From Limnomonas spitsbergensis (taxonomy: Eukaryota > Chlorophyta > Chlorophyceae > Chlamydomonadales): a stretch of DNA of 64,000 bases. The position numbers were made by a program, and so were the translations under genes. The stretch spans positions 6,324,001 through 6,388,000 of the forward strand of contig JAYJMM010000116.1 of NCBI GenBank assembly GCA_037349105.1. The letters run 5' to 3'. Of the stretch, positions 11,501 to 20,597 are shown piece after piece. The notes beneath the pieces are model-generated. The model did not search any database, was not told the DNA's origin, and worked only from the letters and a program-made list of their open reading frames with translations. Every line of letters begins with the position of its first letter. Positions within the stretch are counted from its first letter, which is position 1.

Positions 11501-13995
11501 TCGGCGACAGGAGCAGCAGCAGCTACCTCAACAACAGAGGCCAGACCAGCAACATGGCCGCCCGCACAGCCCTTCCTACGCCGGGGGCTTTCCCGCTGAC
11601 TCCTGGCTGCCCCTGTCCTCTCCGCAACACCTGCAACAACAGGAGCAACAGCAGCAACAGGCGGTGTGGCAGCAGCAACAACAGGCGATGGCTCTTCGCA
11701 ACGACTGGATCCCGCTACCGACCTTCAACCCAAGCCTGCAACAACAACAACATGTTGCGCAACACCCGTGGATGCAACAACAGCTGTTGCAACAGCAGCA
11801 ACAACAACAGCAACAACATCATCAGCCTGCCGAACAACATCCATGGATGCAACAACAACAGCAACAGCAGCAACAACAACAGCAACAGCAGCCACACCTG
11901 GCCCATGCTTGGATTCCATTACCCAGGCGTGATGGCTCCCAGGCCGCGTCACATCCCTCTCAATGGTCCACTATGAACAGCATGGCGCCACCTGCTGCTA
12001 CGGTCCCAATCCCTAGGGAGGGGCACGGAGCCGCAGCAGGGGATTACGGAGTGGGTTTCGGAGCAAGCCCCAGCTACGCCCGTGCCCCTGCTGCTGCTGC
12101 CTTGGGCGACGTCTACAGTCGCGTGTCCAGCACCTCTTCCCACGAGCGCTCCTCATCTGCTGGCGCAGGGGGGGCGGGTGCACCCAACCCTATCAGCACC
12201 TGGCGTCCTCCCCCGCTGCCCAAGTCTGCCTCCTCCGCGTCGTTGTATTACCCTCAGGCGCTGTATTCGCCGCCTAGCCGCCTGCTGCTGCAACAACCGG
12301 AACGGACATTGGTGTCCACTGGGCCGACTGCCGCATCCCTGGGGGCCTACATGGCAGCCCTGAGGAGGAGCCAGGTGATGAGGGTTTAGGGATTAGGGCA
12401 TAAACCTCTATAAAGTCACCTGAGGAGGAATCAGGTGATGAGGGTTAAGGGATTAGGGCCTACATGGCAACCCCGAGGAGGGGTCGGGTGATGAGGGTTA
12501 AGGGATTAGGGCCTACATGGCAACCCCGAGGAGGGGTCGGGTGATGAGGGTTTAGGGATTAGGGCCTACATGGCAACCCCGAGGAGGGGTCGGGTGATGA
12601 GGGTTAAGGGATTAGGGCCTACATGGCAACCCCGAGGAGGGGTCGGGTGATGAGGGTGAAGGGATTAGGGCCTACATGGCAACCCCGAGGAGGGGTCGGG
12701 TGATGAGGGTGAAGGGATTAGGGCCTACATGGCAACCCCGAGGAGGGGTCGGGTGATGAGGGTTTAGGGATTAGGGCCTACATGGCAACCCCGAGGAGGG
12801 GTCGGGTGATGAGGGTTAAGGGATTAGGGCCTACATGGCAACCCCGAGGAGGGGTCGGGTGATGAGGGTGAAGGGATTAGGGCCTACATGGCAACCCCGA
12901 GGAGGGGTCGGGTGATGAGGGTTTAGGGATTAGGGCCTACATGGCAACCCCGAGGAGGGGTCAGGCAAGCATTGCAGAGATCATGGGGTCGACGATGAAG
13001 GGAAGAGGAGAGCCGAGGAGGGAGCAGGTGTTCGGGGGAGAGCAGGTGTGTCGGAGGGGGAGCTAAAAGAGTGGGTTGGTGAGGGGTATTGAACGCACCA
13101 ATGTGACTGACGCACATATCACCTGTTTTGCTCCGCTGCCCCCCTCTATCAGGCCAACCAGCAGCAGCAGATGCAGCAGCAGCAGATCCCATCTGCCCGC
13201 CAGCATGCCTGGGGCGCCCCTCCTCTTGAGGACGGCCCCGTCCGCCTGCAGGACGGCAACATGTCCCAGCCAGGCAATGAAGGGGAGGGAGGAGGAGGTG
13301 TGGGCCTGCCTGGCATGCCTAGCAGTGGCGGCCCGGCAGGCCCCTTAACCCAACAGACGTGGCCTGCCTCCCCGCTGGGGAACATGCCGTGGGCATCACC
13401 GGCTGCGGCTGCAGGCAGGCCTGGCAGCGGTGGTGCTGCGGCATCAGGCAGACCGGGCAGTGGTGCAGCCCCTTACAACTTTAACTATGCAGCAGGTGCG
13501 CAGGGGAGAGGCGGGGCATGACGGGGGAGACTCTGCGGCTAACAAGCGTGTGGAAGAAGGATTAGCCTTAGTAGCCAGGGTTGGGCGCTCATGACTCATA
13601 GCAACAACATGACTGGATTCAGTGTTAACTGTTGGGTGAACTTGTCGCAGCAGTCTCATCCTTAGGCCAAGATGCAACTCTTCCTACGCGCATCCATGCA
13701 GCAGCAGCAGCAGTAGGGGGGAGTCAGCAGGTGCATTCATGAGCAGGGTGCTGAAGGTGTAAGACTCCTTGTATCTGATCGTTTGGGATTGGCCTTTGGT
13801 GCTACTGTGCGGTATCAATTTATTAAGTTGCTGTTCCCCCCTGCTGCAGCTGCTGCTGGAGGTGCGTTGCTGGGCCAGATGGGCAGCGGTGGGAACAGCG
13901 GAGGCGGAGGGGGCGGCAGCTGGGGAGCAGGACGGAACAGGTCCCCACAGCCCCTCAGTTCATCGAGGTCCTGGCGACAGCAAAAAAAAAACTGA
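2559..13995 (+). CDS. Gene A: multi-exon, low-complexity Gln/Gly/Ser-rich protein, 5' end not found
   Basis: Eight exons can be joined in one frame: 2559-2676, 5570-5654, 7212-7382, 7954-8067, 8691-8838, 11152-12374, 13153-13495 and 13850-13995 (TGA 13993-13995), giving 781 residues. Every junction has an AG acceptor and a GT donor, except the donor after 8838, which reads CAG|GCGAGT (GC-AG intron); phases match at every junction. The N-terminal part is charged and basic (LKKGAKLVQKKLSKVEFF, then QSHRKAKMQRSLRASM before six Gln), the middle is Ser/Thr-rich (IDESGLSTIIESGPS), then comes an acidic patch, long Gln runs, and a Gly/Ala C-terminus. No catalytic domain was recognised; it may be a disordered regulatory or RNA-binding protein, or the tail of a larger one. 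The 7382 donor is the least certain; AG|GTGGGT at 7378 looks better but breaks the frame. Earlier exons are not identified. Confidence 0.7.
2645..3100 (+). repeat. Degenerate ~143-bp copies of gene A exon end plus 5' splice site
   Basis: The end of the 2559-2676 exon and its donor (gatcacaacaactcatt|gtgggtg) recur at about 2789-2840 (gatcacaacaacgcatt), more weakly at about 2995-3030, and again at 4080-4140 beyond the next array. The flanking intron text (gagggactcattgaggg) is copied with it. The exon side has drifted, so these copies look like decoys rather than used exons. Confidence 0.7.
3110..4052. repeat. 46-bp minisatellite in gene A intron 1, about 20 copies
   Basis: Unit ctccatgtgggtgctggagt followed by gagggttgcaacctgtgcccacccac. 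One-base differences (gtgagg/gtaagg; ctgtgccc/ctggtccc) distinguish units and appear to alternate. The catgtgggtg core with gagtgaggg resembles the real donor cattgtgggtgggg...tgaggg at 2672-2695, so the array may descend from that splice site. Because 46 is not a multiple of three, open frames here are just 46-residue super-repeats on the minus strand and are not genes. Confidence 0.9.
4147..4803. repeat. 10-bp satellite cccattaaYg, about 65 copies
   Basis: Almost perfect decamers reading cccattaatg or cccattaacg. Nearly all variation is a single C/T choice at the CpG of aacgcc, giving a two-letter pattern along the array; a few other changes occur (gctcatt near the left end, cccagt near 4499, cccgggtaatg near the right end). 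One decamer is close to one helical turn. Confidence 0.95.
4886..5548 (+). repeat. 44-bp array of 3' splice site-like units upstream of gene A exon 2
   Basis: Fifteen or so units of tgattgcccctgactggagg followed by aacccccctcgccccctacccagc. Each unit contains a pyrimidine tract ending ccctacccag, which reads as a good 3' splice site in the gene A direction. The array abuts the true acceptor (gccttgtacttcag at 5556-5569), whose upstream sequence (cagctgattgccctgact) is plainly the last, degenerate unit. Confidence 0.9.
5613..5870 (+). repeat. 65-bp array of exon 2 end plus 5' splice site, four copies
   Basis: The last ~45 bp of the exon at 5570-5654 and the first ~20 bp of the following intron (gccaaacag|gtgggtactc) are tandemly copied at 65-bp spacing, with ggtggaattc starting at 5621, 5686, 5751 and 5816. 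Exon and donor text is almost unchanged between copies, so four equally good donors exist. Only use of the first keeps the frame with the exon at 7212. Confidence 0.9.
5871..6135. repeat. Purine-rich imperfect ~60-bp repeat
   Basis: Four diverged units centred on ggccggcaagaaagagggga (about 5911, 5970, 6024, 6079) with A/G-rich spacers. It is intronic in gene A and follows directly on the 65-bp exon/donor array. Confidence 0.65.
6430..7185 (+). repeat. 87-bp array of 3' splice site-like units in gene A intron 2
   Basis: Six clean 87-bp units (gcagccacatgac at 6647, 6734, 6821, 6908, 6995, 7082) plus two or three diverged ones on the left. Each contains cccccttgccctcctcccct followed by gactggcacag|g, a strong acceptor look-alike. 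The true exon begins a little downstream at 7212. The text catgactgga also occurs just before that exon, linking the array to the acceptor region. Confidence 0.88.
7383..7953. other. Gene A intron 3 with minor internal duplications
   Basis: Intronic in the model. It shows a twofold repeat of ttgtgcccactg...tcacactc (about 7533-7557 and 7671-7695) and a threefold gtgtgg-rich motif with tgatgaaaagtgtgg near 7790-7850. No expanded array and no other gene were seen. Confidence 0.5.
8068..8420 (+). repeat. Partial copies of exon 4 end plus donor, with long G runs
   Basis: The text gatgagagcggactcagcac...cccagcagg|gtgagagc from the end of the 7954-8067 exon recurs at about 8120-8178 and 8231-8290, with a shorter remnant near 8370-8400. 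Copies two and three are each followed by an uninterrupted G run of about 22 (8190-8211) and 25 (8300-8324) bases. The copies carry intact donor sequence, so several 5' splice sites compete. Confidence 0.8.
8846..8962 (+). repeat. Diverged copy of gene A exon 5 end
   Basis: Starting gcgttgacaggaagtc near 8883, this stretch is a drifted copy of about 8768-8848 (gtgttgacaggaagtt), including the sequence acccctccagggtcgcattc. It is in frame with exon 5 if the GC donor is ignored, but then ends after about 30 residues at the TAG of catggctag. Confidence 0.7.
8963..9555. other. Intronic region without recognised gene
   Basis: Unique sequence inside gene A intron 5. It has a near-palindrome around ggttatacgaccccccgg and an A/T-rich segment with aataaaaag near 9302. 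I considered a solo LTR but could not find terminal motifs or a target duplication. Confidence 0.4.
9556..10912 (+). repeat. 41-bp array of 3' splice site-like units, about 32 copies
   Basis: Unit tctgcccccataggcccgtc followed by ccccttccccttcctctcctg. In the gene A direction every unit is a long pyrimidine tract ending ccatag|g, a near-ideal acceptor. Degenerate single copies continue toward the true acceptor (ctgcccccatag near 10970, cccctcag near 11085 and 11151), showing that the array grew from the acceptor region of the intron. Long minus-strand frames (Arg/Gly/Glu-rich 41-residue super-repeats) are by-products. Confidence 0.92.
11152..12374 (+). CDS. Gene A exon 6: large poly-Gln exon
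   Basis: A 1,223-nt exon encoding about 408 residues. It starts after a pyrimidine tract ending ctcag, with two bases completing a Gly codon left by the GC-type donor at 8838. In order it holds a Gly/Thr-rich stretch, an acidic patch (SWEDEEDDDQEG near 11410-11446), Gln runs from about 11510, two copies of HPWMQQQ (near 11767 and 11844) separated by uninterrupted CAA/CAG, and a Ser/Ala/Pro-rich end with WRPPPLPKSAS. It ends AGC CAG|gtgatg; the intron side is then repeated in tandem. The Gln tracts mix CAA and CAG codons, which usually limits repeat instability. Confidence 0.75.
12340..12962 (+). repeat. 53-bp array of exon 6 end plus donor, about 12 copies
   Basis: The exon end cctacatggcagccctgagg and its donor gtgatgagggtt are tandemly copied every 53 bp (cctacatgg at 12459, 12512, 12565 and onward to 12936). 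In copies the exon side has changed to caaccccgaggaggggtcg|g while gtgatgaggg is kept. Units also differ in ggttaagg, ggtttagg or ggtgaagg. Located at the 5' end of gene A intron 6. Confidence 0.88.
13596..13722 (+). repeat. Copy of the exon 3 acceptor and exon start inside intron 7
   Basis: This segment (acaacatgactggattcagt...gcagcagtctcatcc...catgcagcagcag) is homologous to 7168-7285, the acceptor region and first ~70 bp of exon 3, about 6.4 kb away. The copy carries stops (ccttaggcc; cagtaggg) and would break the frame if spliced in, so it is a dead exon copy. Confidence 0.8.
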
Positions 13996-14119
13996 ACCTT
14001 TTCAACCCTTGTACAGCCTTTGTACCGCCATTGCGCGTCTGTACTGCTGTACATGCTGGCGTCATACGGCCTGGCTGGCTGGCATAACCATGAAGGCGGG
14101 CAAACATTTGTTCGTTCGC

Positions 14120-15300
14120 CGTGGATCTTCCGGTGCTTCCATTCATGTGCCGTTGACTTTCTGCTACCACCATTCATGTGCCTTGACTCAGGCAGCGAGT
14201 GTGAAGCCTCTGTTCCCATCAAGCTCCTGCCCCTCACGAATAAATTAAATGGTGTTCTCTTAAGATGACATGGATGAGCATTTCGTTATTGTTCGTTGTG
14301 CACTGCTGCCTGGCCCTTCCGAAGAAGGCAATGAGATAAATGCGCTCACTTCGTACTGACCCTTGGTTGCATGCCGGGTTGAAAGTGATTCAAAGCATTG
14401 TGCTTCTGTCGGACATCCTGCTTGGTAATGCATCCCTTGTTGGCAGCGTCAGTGGAGGCCATGGCCTCGCATCTAGCTAACTAGTTACTAGGTGGTATGC
14501 AGCGTTGGGCAGGCCTCCATGCTTCGTCGTAGAGTCAGGGATCAGGTGTAGGCAGTCTGAATTTTATCCTCCGGGCTCATAATATGTCTGATGATTTGTC
14601 ACTTGTAGGGAGGCCATTTTCAATCCATCCCTCTCGACCCTGGTATTCCAGAGTACAAAAATTCCTTTGATAAGATCCGTGGGAGACATCAGCCAGGGCC
14701 TGGCGGCCGGGACTTAAGAGCAAGGCCCTTAGTCCAGAGATGAAGGGTAGTTGGCATGCCAGGGCCTAGCTGTTTTCGACCCACGATTTTGTGTGCCCTG
14801 GAATTGTTCGAAAATTCAGCTTTCATGCTTCCTCTTAGTCAGGGTCATTGTTGTCCACAAGGCTGCAAAGGCTCGGCCACATGGGTGCCTAACTGAGTGT
14901 CTAGCCGGGAGAAAAACGAACTTTAGCCTAGAAGAGCAAGGCAAAGACGGAAAATGAGAAGGAAAAGGCCATCTCAAAAAGTAGAAGGAGGTCCGAAGAA
15001 CCATTGGGCAGTCAAGATCACAGCCCCCAACAAAGAGAAACGTAAGAAACACACAAAAAGCAGAACCATGAACCCTAAAGCAAGACACACATCAAACAGC
15101 AGAACCCTGAACCCTAAAGTAAGAAACACACCAAACAGTAGAACCCTGAACCCTTAAGTAAGAAACACACCAAACTGTAGAACCCTAAATTCAGAAACAC
15201 ACCAAATAGTAGAACCCTGAACCCTAAAGCAAGGAACACACCAAACTGTAGAACCCTTAACCCTAAAGCAAGACACACACCAAGCAGACTGATGGCGGTT
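14120..15300. repeat. Segmental duplication, block 1 of copy 1
   Basis: Starting at ccgtggatcttccggtgctt, this non-coding block downstream of gene A is repeated at about 19250-20597 with mostly small differences (some short indels; the second copy is longer in the cggg-ttataatatg region). It contains a dispersed-repeat tail near 14850-15000 and ends in a CCCTAAA-like array. No gene was recognised within it. Confidence 0.85.
15050..15290. repeat. ~38-bp array with telomere-like ccctgaaccctaaa cores
   Basis: Units of the form gtaagaaacacaccaaacag followed by tagaaccctgaaccctaaa. The core resembles degenerate plant/algal telomere repeats (CCCTAAA) but is embedded in a longer unit, so it is an interstitial minisatellite and not a chromosome end. 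A second copy lies at 20265-20590. Confidence 0.75.
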
Positions 15301-15911
15301 AACGCCTCCGCCCCACAAGTACATGTTGCGAGCGGGAGCGAGCGTTTCGTGACACGCAAGCGTCATATGTTTGTACCTTTTTAATATCTAAAAGTTTCGG
15401 CAACCAAGTATGTTGGTATATTTGACATGTTCGGTATATTCATGGCTACCATGGCTGAACAAGATGCTTACTAGAGAAGTGATGTTTTGGGAGTCGAACC
15501 CAACTCCGAGTACCTCGCATAGGATTGAGATAAGCAGAGGGCAACCAGCCAACACCGGGACTTCTAGTAAGTAACCCCCGGATGCAGACAGGGCCGTAGC
15601 TCTGTCTGCACCCAGTATTCATGATGCAAGCAGTACGGATGGCTACATACGGAGCAGTACGGTATTAGGGCTCATAACCTTACAGTCAAGGAGTCTCAGT
15701 CAAGATGTCACATGATGGTCGTCGGCCAAATCAAGCAACGCTTGCCACAAATTGTCCCGATCATCCTCATCCTCATTCCACCCGTCATTGGTCAAGGTCA
15801 AGGTCAGGATCTCTCCAGGACTTGGGCAACGAACAAGGGCCCAAGAGGCAGCTTGAACATGCCCCTCAGGCCAACACTCCTAACACTGCCACCGGAATCC
15901 TGCTCCTATTG

Positions 15912-18568
15912 CTACTCCGAATCATCCCCGGAGCTTGCACTCCTCCGCTGCCTCTTGGCTCCTGGTTGCTGTGCTGCGGTGGTGGGCCTGCTGGTGGTGG
16001 TGGGCCTGCTGGTCGTGGGGCTGGTGGTGGGCACAACCTTCACATGCAGCCGCCTGCTCGACCTGCTGGCCACAGCAGCAGAGGCAGTGGACACCTGCCG
16101 TGCCAGGCTCGTTGCTGCATGTACGGGTGTTGTTGCTGGCGCTGGTGGCATCTGCTGGACCTGAGGCGGCTGCTCCTGAGGCTGCGGCTCCTGCTGCTTT
16201 GCCTTCACGGCGGCAGTCCACGCCTTGTTCATGGCGCCCCTTGCGCCCTGATAACGGTTGTAGCATCGCTGGCACCACCGGCCAAATTGATCAGTGCCTC
16301 AGCAGCCTCAACAGCCGCCACACGGTCATGCCGCTCCTGCTGCTGGGTGTCCGGCCCCGGCTGGGCAGCATAGGCAGCAGCTACATATACAGCCCATTCA
16401 AAGGCCACTTGTTCCCTCTGCTCCTGCTCCCTCTGCTCCTGCTCCCTCTGCTCCTGCTCCCTCTGCTCCTGCTCCCTCTGCCGTTGCTCCTTTTTCTGCT
16501 GCTCCCTCTGCTCCTGCTCCCTCTGCTCATGCTCCTTCGGCCGTTGCTCCTTTTTCTGCTGCTCCCTCTGCTCCTGCTCCCTCTGCTCATGCTCCCTCTG
16601 CTCATGCTCCTTCTGCCGTTGCTCCTTTTTCTGCTGCTCCCTCTGCTCCTGCTCCCTCTGCTCATGCTCCTTCTGTTCCTGCTCCCTCTGCTGCTGCTCC
16701 CTGTTTTGTTGTTCCCTCTTTTCCTGCTCCCTCTGCTCCTGCTCCATCTGCCGTTGCTCCTTTTTCTGCTGCTCCCTCTGCTCCTGCTCCCTCTGCTCCT
16801 GCTCCCTCTGCCGTTGCTCCTTTTTCTGCTGCTCCCTCTGCTCCTGCTCCCTCTGCTCATGCTCCTTCTGTTCCTGCTCCCTCTGCTGCTGCTCCCTGTT
16901 TTGTTGTTCCCTCTTTTGCTGCTCCCTCTGTTCCCGCCCCCTCTGTTCCTGCTCCCTCTGTTCCTGCTCCCTCTGTCGCAGCTCCCTGTTCTGCTGCTCC
17001 CTCTTCTGCTGCTCCCTCTTCTGCTGCTCCCTCTGCTCATGCTCCCTCTGCTGCTGCTCCTTGTTCTGCTGCTCCCTCTGCTGCTGCTCCCTCTGCTGCT
17101 GCTCCCTCTGCTGCTGCTCCTTCTGTTTTTGCTCCCTCTGTATGTCCATCTTCTGCTCCCTCAGTTGCTGCTCCATTTGTCGCTCTTCCTGCTGTTGCTG
17201 CTGCCGTTCCCTCTGTTGCCGCTTCTCTTGTCGTTGCTCAATAGCCTGCTTCCGCATCAGCCGCTGCTCAATCTGCTGAAACCGCCGTTGCGGCTGTTGT
17301 TGGAGCTGCTGCTGCAGTTGCTGTTGCTGCGGCGGTTGTTGTTGCCGCAGATGGGCATCGAGCTGAGCAGCAGAACTGGCATGAACCTGCTCATGCTCCC
17401 GCTGCTGTTGTTTCTGATGTTGCCGCTTCCGTTTCGCCCCCTTTAGGGGATTCCGAACCTGGAGGTACTCATCTTGCCTGGTAGGTTTGTCCGAGGACTG
17501 TACAGGGAAGGCAGGTAGACAGTCCTTATACTTTGGGTAAGAATCAGATGTTAGTCTCTTAAAAGTTGCCTAGGCCAGGTCACATTAATGTGCTGCAACC
17601 TCTATAATCCATCACCTAACAAGGTTTATTTAGTGATATTCAGGATATTCAAATACTTCCAATCAATTGGGCTCTGACCAAACAGAAACAGAATGTGCGT
17701 GTACCGGATTAATAGCAGACAGACTTACCACAAAAATTTGGATATCAGAAGGCCATTCTGGTGCCAATTTTGTGATCACTACGTTCGCAAGGCGGAGCAT
17801 GGCCTCTGCAACAGCTGGATCGTTCTCTGTCAGCGTTTTGCCCCGGCGGGCTCGCCACAAGGCCACCTAAATGGGGGGTCCCAGAAAGGCAGTGTTGTTA
17901 AGGGCTGAGGCATAACTTAGGTCAAAACAATGATGTGAAGCTCCCCCCTATGGCATAGGAATAGCCACTATGCCCTTTGTGGCTACCTCCTACCTTTGCC
18001 TTGTCAAGGTCCTTTGGCTTGTTAGCAGAGGCGCAATCTGAACCAATGTAACCGAACTTGGTCCTCAATTGCTGTAATCCGCCCCGGCATTTATGCAATG
18101 CTTCAACCTGCTCAGGGGGCGCGTTCACGCCCATCCAGCTATACCAGTTCGCCAAATGGCCCCCATCAACAGTGTGGGACTTGGGGTTGGTGAGGTCTGG
18201 AAAGACCGCGTCTTCGCCGCCAGTAGGATTAGGGATTAACAATCCCCATTGGTGACACGAATCCAGGTACTATAACAGGGTATGGGAGGTGATGTCAGCC
18301 AGGCAGATGGTCACAGGAAGTGCTCGCCCTGCACCAATAGTGTCGTACCTCCACTTTCTTGACATCTTCTGCCTTCTCATCACCCGGCCTCTTGCCCCAA
18401 CCACCTTCCATTTCAGCCACTGCACAGGGGACATGTAATGGGGACATATTGCTCTTGCATGGAGAGGTGGCAGGGTGCATGCACCAGACCGGAGGGGGGC
18501 TGGTATACCGGCGGGCAGCTTGCTTGAGGCATGGTGCCAGTTCAAAGATCTTCTAATGCACGCCCTAA
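15912..18568 (-). CDS. Gene B: Gln/Glu/Arg-rich coiled-coil nuclear-type protein, 5' end not found
   Basis: Minus-strand exons by splice consensus and phase: 18568-18508, 18419-18349, 18269-17994, 17866-17729, then 17497 to about 16290, and a last coding piece 16232-15912. All junctions among the first five agree in phase. The N-terminal half has a compact, Trp-containing region (YLDSCHQWGLL, WYSWMGVNAPPEQVEALHKC, VALWRARRGKTLTENDPAVA) that I do not recognise. Next are a basic KRKRQHQK stretch, Gln runs, and a long coiled coil of 5-residue REQEQ/REQQK units encoded by a 15-bp repeat, then VAFEWAVYVAAAYAAQPG. The last piece has a Pro/Thr/Ser tail ending AKRQRRSASSGDDSE, typical of a nuclear protein. 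The join into that piece needs a short intron or a frameshift near 16230-16290 that I could not resolve. Coordinates near 18540 may be off by one. Confidence 0.6.
16405..17150 (-). repeat. 15-bp coding minisatellite in gene B
   Basis: Read on the minus strand, units such as cagagggagcaggag encode Gln-Arg-Glu-Gln-Glu with variants REQQK, KEQRQ and KEHEQ. All length changes are multiples of 15 or 3, so the frame is kept, in contrast to the intronic arrays. The second gene copy has a shorter run (about 20740-21240). Confidence 0.85.
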
Positions 18569-19249
18569 CTGTGCAAATATACACGGTGTGAGACGCTAGG
18601 GCGAGCCTGCCCTCCATAACCAGGCGCGCGCGAAAATTATCGCGCCATGTAGTGCACCAATTGGGCGTCGTTGCAAATACCCGGGTTGTAATAGGGAGAT
18701 AGGGCGATGGTTCGCAGGGGTCTGATGACCCATAGACGAGTAGATCTAACCTTACACGTGTTGTCTTCTCGAATATAGAAATGCTCGACGACGAACGATA
18801 ATATCAATTCCCATTGAGATTAAAAGTAGTCGCTTATTTCAAAATGTAGGTCCCGAGATCAATGGGCTCTTGCGATGATCGGAGGATTATTAGGACCAAG
18901 AATCCACACCGATGACATGTACCGGTCCGTATACCGGGAGGGTGGAAATCTCTAATTTCATGATCAGTCAACTCTCTGTATGGCCATTGTTCGGTGATCG
19001 ATAAAACGCCTATCTGGGCAAGGCTCAATAGGGAATACACCCGGTAAGGGCCGGTAGGGGCGGTAAGGGCAGGTACGGGGCGGTAAAGGCCGATAGGGGC
19101 GGTAAAGCCCGGTAGGAGCGGTAAGGGCCGGTAAGGGGCGTCTTTGGCCGGTAGGGCCGGTATGTGCCCGGTAAGGGCCGGTAGGCCGGTATGGGGGCGG
19201 AAGACCGGTAGGGGCCGGTAGGGGCCGGTAGGGGCGGTAAGTCTGTTCG
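18569..19249. other. Region 5' of gene B; no confident exon
   Basis: Upstream exons or the promoter of gene B should lie here, since the exon at 18568 starts at a 3' splice site. I could not place a start codon. The right part is occupied by the GGTA-rich array. Confidence 0.4.
19034..19235. repeat. Short irregular ccggtaggggcggtaa array
   Basis: Irregular tandem units of 10-16 bp built from ccggtaagggccggtagggg and gcggtaaggg. It ends exactly where the second copy of the segmental duplication begins. On the minus strand it reads as Tyr-Arg-Pro-Leu-Pro repeats, which I regard as non-coding. Confidence 0.75.
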
Positions 19250-20597
19250 ATCTCCGTGGATCTTCCGGTGCTTCCATTCATGTGCCGTTGACTTTCTGCT
19301 ACAACCATTCATGTGCCTTGACTCAGCAAGCGAGCGTGAACACTCTGTTCCCATCATGCTTTTGCCCCTCACTCCATTGTGATGTCGAATATATTTAGTG
19401 GTTTTCTCCTAAGATGACATGGATGAGCATTTCGTTATTGTTCGTTGTGCACTGCTGCCTGGCCCTTCCGAAGAAGGCAATGAGATAAATGCGCTCACTT
19501 CGTACTGACCCTTGGTTGCATGCCGGGTTGAAAGTGATTCAAAGCATGGTGCTTCTGTCGGACATCCTGCTTGGTAATGCATCCCTTGCTGGCAGCGTCA
19601 GTGGAGGCCATGGCCTTGCATCTTGGTAACTAGTTACTAGGTGGTATGCAGCGTTGGGCAGGCCTCCGTGCTTCGTCGTAGAGTCAGGTATCAGGTGTAG
19701 GCAGTCTGAATGTTTTTCCTCAGGGCTTATAATATGTCTGATGATTGAATGTTTTTTCTCCGGGCTTATAATATGTCTGATGATTGATCACTTGTAGGGA
19801 GGCCATTTTCAATCCATTCCTCAAATTCTCGATTCTGGTATTCCAGAGTATCAACTTCCCTTAATAAGATCCGTGAGAGACATCATCCAGGGCCTGGCGG
19901 CCATGACTTTAGAGCAAGGCCCTCAGACCAGAGTTGTAACGTTGTTGGCATGCCAGGGCCTAGCTGTTTTCGACCCATGATTTGGTGTAACCTGGAATTG
20001 TTCGAGGATGCAGTTGTTATGCTTCCCTTTAACAAGGGTAATTGTTGTCCACACCAGTCAATGACATTACGCCACTGAGCCATGCTGCAAAGGCTCGGCT
20101 GCATGGGTGCCCGACTGAGTGTCTAGCCAGGAGAAAAACGAACTTAAGCATAGAAGAGCAAGGCAAAGACGGAAAAGGAGAAGGAAAAGGCCATCTCAAA
20201 AAGTGGAAGGAAGTCCGAAGAACCATTGGGCAGTTAAGATCACAGACCCCAACAAAGAGAAACGTAAGAAACACAAAAAAAAAAACAGAACCCTGAACCC
20301 TAAAGCAAGACACACATCAAACAGCAGAACCCTAAAGTAAGAAACACACCAAACAGTAGAACCCTGAACCCTAAAGTAAGAAACACACCAAACAGTAGAA
20401 CCCTGAACCTAAAGTAAGAAACACACAAACAGTAGAACCCTGAACCCTAAAGTCAGAAGCACACCAAAGAGTAGAACCCTGAACCCTAAAGTCAGAAGCA
20501 CACCAAACAGTAGAACCCTGAACCCTAAAGCAAGGAACACACCAAACAGTAGAACACTTTACCCTAAAGCAAGACACACACCAAGCAGACTAATGGC
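19250..20597. repeat. Segmental duplication, block 1 of copy 2
   Basis: Homologous to 14120-15300. It ends with the telomere-like array (20265-20590), which is directly fused at about 20592-20606 to the homologue of gene B position 16290. The ~1 kb that separates the two blocks in copy 1 (15300-16286), including the last coding piece of gene B, is missing. Confidence 0.85.

Noticed and set aside
15050..15290. Chromosome end
   Set aside because: ccctaaa cores are embedded in a longer minisatellite unit and flanked by ordinary sequence on both sides.
16294..17446. Leu-rich and Ala-Pro-Ser-rich plus-strand frames opposite gene B
   Set aside because: Antisense shadows of the 15-bp coding repeat; gene B has splice continuity on the minus strand.
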